Positions 62,010-64,000 of a stretch of DNA of 64,000 nt are shown one piece after another. Below the pieces are notes generated by a model, which saw nothing but the letters and a program-made list of their open reading frames with translations, was not told the origin of the DNA and did no database searches. A program made the translations under genes and the position numbers. Every line of letters starts with the position of its first letter. Position 1 is the first letter of the stretch. The stretch is from Streptomyces sp. RKAG293 (lineage in GTDB: Bacteria; Actinomycetota; Actinomycetes; Streptomycetales; Streptomycetaceae). The DNA lies in contig NZ_JAJOZB010000001.1 in NCBI RefSeq assembly GCF_023701745.1, positions 1,550,001 through 1,614,000 on the forward strand, given 5' to 3'.

Positions 62010-62498
62010 AGGGAAAGCCTCCCGAGCGGGGGTACCGAGCACTGCAAGTCGCACCCGGAGCCCAGGGGGTTGATATCGGCGCTGCCTGGCGGCAGCTGGT
62101 GGGACCCGGGGCAGCACAGGCCCGCACGGGGGACAGGAGGAGCCGGAACTCGCCGCTACACGACGGCGGTCGGACCGGCTCCGGTGCGGATTCTCGGAGG
62201 GATCGCCTCCACAGCCGACGAGCAGTGACCGGGGTGCAGCAGCATCGCTCAACTTCCCAGCATCTCCACAAGATTTATCGCATCGTGACAAGTTCCTGCT
62301 TCCCCGTCGTCGTCACGGTGTGCAACTGCGGAAGATGCTCAACCAAGTGCTTCCGGTTCCGGCCGGGCCGGGTCTAAACCGGCACGGCCGCACCCTGGTG
62401 GTAAAGACCCGGTAAAACTCCGGGACCATCGGCGGGAAGCAACCTCTAGGAGGGCGCAGGAGGACCCTCAACTCCTTCGCCGGACAAGGACGACGGCG
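62010..62498. promoter_or_regulatory. Divergent intergenic region of the redox module
   Basis: About 490 bp between the leftward redox operon and the rightward PucR-type gene. It contains a local AT-rich patch (ACAAGATTTATCGCATC, near 62270) next to the GTGACAAGTT motif at 62285-62294, a plausible promoter region. No supported gene is present. Confidence 0.5.
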
Positions 62499-63623
62499 AT
62501 GGAGGCAACCTCCGCAAGACCTGTCCTCCCCCCAGGCAGGTCTTACCCCGGCATGAACGAGGTAGAGATGTGCGAACTTCTTAACCGCATCTGGTCCCTC
62601 CCCCGTGGCGAATGGACTCGCGTTCTGCGCAAGGAACTCCCGTCACTGGCAGATGAGATGGTCGAGGCGCTTCGGCATGAAATTCCCGGCTTCGCCGACC
62701 TTCTCCAGGACATGGGCCGCGAATCGGTCAGGCAGGGGCTCGAAGAAGCCCTGCTGACGGCTCTCGGCTACCGGAAGCCACCGAAGGACGAAGACATCCC
62801 CCAGGAGCTGCCCACCACCGCGGCACCCCTCGACCGGTCACGCCAGGAGCTGTTCAACGCACTGACCGGTGCCACCGAGGTACCGGACGCAGTCCTCCCG
62901 GAACTGGCCCGCAGAGCCGGCTGGCCACTGCCCGACACCGTCCGGGCCGTCGCCGTCAGCTCCCCCGGCGAGGCCCACCAACTGGCGGCGACCCTGGACG
63001 ACTGCCTGGTCGGCATGGGCGGCGACGGACCGTGCCTGCTGATACCGAGCCCCGACCCGGACACCCGCGGCGCACTGGAGGCCGCCCTGCGCGGCCGCTC
63101 CACCGCCGTCGGACACTCCGTCCCGGTACGTGACGCCGCATCGTCACTGCGCTGGGCACGACGCCTGCTGACCCTGACCCCCACCCCCGGAGGACCCGAC
63201 GCCCGGCCCGTCTTCGTCGACGACCACCTCTCCACCCTGCTGCTCCTCCAGGACGAACCCCTGGCCAAGGCGTTGGCGGCCCGCTGGCTGCGGCCGCTCG
63301 CAGGACTGACACCACGCCAGAGCGAACGGCTGGAAGTGACCCTGCTGGCCTGGCTCGAAGGCGGCGGCGCACCGGAGGCGGCGAAAGCCCTGAGTGTGCA
63401 CCCCCAAACGGTGCGCTACCGCATGCGCCAGCTGGAGAAGCTGTTCGGACAGGGACTGCGTGACCCCCGCACCCGCTTCGAACTGGAGATGGCCCTGCGC
63501 AGCCGCCGGCTGATGGCGGAGATAGGACGGCGCAGCTCCCGGGTCACCCGAAGGGCGCGAACCGTCGCGGTGGGCTTCCGTCCACTGGTCGTCGCACGGG
63601 AAGCACGCGTCAACGGCCTCTGA
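62499..63623 (+). CDS. PucR-type helix-turn-helix regulator
   Basis: A 374-residue regulator. The N-terminal ~110 residues are helical and acidic (MCELLNRIWSLPRGEW, LADEMVEALRHEIPGFADLL), the middle resembles a GGDEF-like sensor fold without catalytic residues, and the C-terminal PucR helix-turn-helix reads LLAWLEGGGAPEAAKALSVHPQTVRYRMRQLEKLFG. It probably controls the divergent redox operon or itself. AAGGA lies 9 nt before ATG 62499. Confidence 0.9.
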   Translation: MEATSARPVLPPGRSYPGMNEVEMCELLNRIWSLPRGEWTRVLRKELPSLADEMVEALRHEIPGFADLLQDMGRESVRQGLEEALLTALGYRKPPKDEDIPQELPTTAAPLDRSRQELFNALTGATEVPDAVLPELARRAGWPLPDTVRAVAVSSPGEAHQLAATLDDCLVGMGGDGPCLLIPSPDPDTRGALEAALRGRSTAVGHSVPVRDAASSLRWARRLLTLTPTPGGPDARPVFVDDHLSTLLLLQDEPLAKALAARWLRPLAGLTPRQSERLEVTLLAWLEGGGAPEAAKALSVHPQTVRYRMRQLEKLFGQGLRDPRTRFELEMALRSRRLMAEIGRRSSRVTRRARTVAVGFRPLVVAREARVNGL

Positions 63624-63647
63624 CCCACCCGGGCCGGCCGGCCCGCC

Positions 63648-63681
63648 CCGGCGGATCACGGAGCCATCCGTGATCCGCCGG
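63648..63681. terminator. Bidirectional terminator
   Basis: Perfect 14-bp arms (CCGGCGGATCACGG / CCGTGATCCGCCGG) around a 6-nt loop, between the convergent PucR-type gene and the sigma factor gene. Confidence 0.85.
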
Positions 63682-63688
63682 AGGCGCG

Positions 63689-64000
63689 TCACAACCCGGC
63701 GGGGACCGCCGTGCGCATCGTCGCGTTGAGGTCGAGCAGCTCGGTGTAGGCCCGCGAACAGGAATCGCAGTCCGCCAGATGCCGCGCCAGGTCACGGCTG
63801 CGGACAGCGCCGCTGCGCCGTATCGCCGCACCGATCATGGCACTGAAGTGACGGCACCGTTCGTCGCCCACACTGTCGACATGCGCGTGCAGATAGGCCT
63901 CGCGCAGCCCCTCACGGGCCCGGAACGCCAACGACGTGACACCACTCGGAGTGATGCCCAGCAGCGCGGCGACCTCCGGCAGGGAATCGTTCTCCACGAG
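63689..64000 (-). CDS. ECF-like sigma factor, 3' part, with zinc-finger-type C-terminus (partial)
   Basis: The open frame continues past the right edge, so the N-terminus is missing. The visible part begins with a sigma region 4 helix-turn-helix (LPEVAALLGITPSGVTSLAFRAREGLREAY). A C-terminal extension follows with CRHF, then HLADCDSC, resembling an anti-sigma-type zf-HC2 zinc-binding domain fused to the sigma factor. Such fusions may sense redox or metals, which would fit the adjacent redox operon. Confidence 0.8.
   Translation of the reverse strand, partial: LVENDSLPEVAALLGITPSGVTSLAFRAREGLREAYLHAHVDSVGDERCRHFSAMIGAAIRRSGAVRSRDLARHLADCDSCSRAYTELLDLNATMRTAVPAGL

Noticed and set aside
1-64000. 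CRISPR arrays, tRNA or rRNA genes, integrase or attachment sites
   Set aside because: No spaced direct-repeat array, tRNA cloverleaf, rRNA-like stretch or recombinase gene was found by reading.

Overview
The window is about 72% G+C with strong G/C bias at third codon positions, many GTG/TTG starts and many 4-nt start/stop overlaps. It encodes a LAL regulator, 2-methylisoborneol enzymes, a PucR-type regulator and several biosynthetic loci. All of this points to a Streptomyces or close relative, in an accessory, secondary-metabolism-rich part of the chromosome. No rRNA, tRNA, CRISPR array or intact insertion sequence was seen.

Layout. (1) 0.6-2.9 kb: a secreted ricin-lectin protein. (2) 3-14.5 kb: an NHLM-type peptide export locus: a small precursor with a double-glycine leader, a strong hairpin, an HlyD adaptor, a C39-peptidase ABC exporter, a second ABC exporter subunit, an amino-acid permease and a divergent-phase LAL/LuxR regulator. 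No RiPP-modifying enzyme is present. (3) 15-21 kb: an MFS pump, a membrane protein, a methyltransferase, an M24 peptidase and a terpenoid-type P450. (4) 21.2-25.5 kb: a tightly coupled operon of ATP-grasp ligase, MFS exporter and FemAB/GNAT-like transferase, preceded by an apparent remnant of another ATP-grasp gene; it looks like a small peptide-metabolite pathway. (5) 25.6-29.6 kb: the 2-methylisoborneol pathway (GPP C-methyltransferase and terpene cyclase with a long Pro/Ala-rich N-terminus) divergent from a family 2B encapsulin shell gene. (6) 29.7-32.6 kb: an NTF2-like gene and a PadR regulator around a near-perfect operator, a truncated SGNH hydrolase, and an APC permease.

(7) 33.2-57.6 kb is the most striking region. 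It is a bidirectional gene cluster with a full 4-hydroxyphenylglycine (Hpg) pathway: prephenate dehydrogenase, 4-hydroxymandelate synthase, hydroxymandelate oxidase and Hpg aminotransferase. These sit with one discrete copy each of KS, AT, KR, ACP and Sfp-type PPTase, two AMP-ligases, a MenD-like ThDP enzyme with an altered substrate motif, a UbiD-like decarboxylase, a PhyH oxygenase, a DUF3050 haem-oxygenase-like diiron protein, a DUF6125-like protein, two DinB/MDMPI proteins, an O-methyltransferase, an alpha/beta hydrolase, an MFS pump and an XRE/NB-ARC regulator. There is no NRPS condensation domain. I do not recognise the product; the set suggests a small Hpg- or hydroxybenzoyl-derived molecule extended once by discrete polyketide enzymes.

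(8) 57.8-64 kb: two lipoproteins, a NuoF-ferredoxin fusion, a ferric-reductase-like membrane protein, a PucR-type regulator and the 3' part of a sigma factor that runs off the right edge. Together they look like a redox module at the cell envelope.
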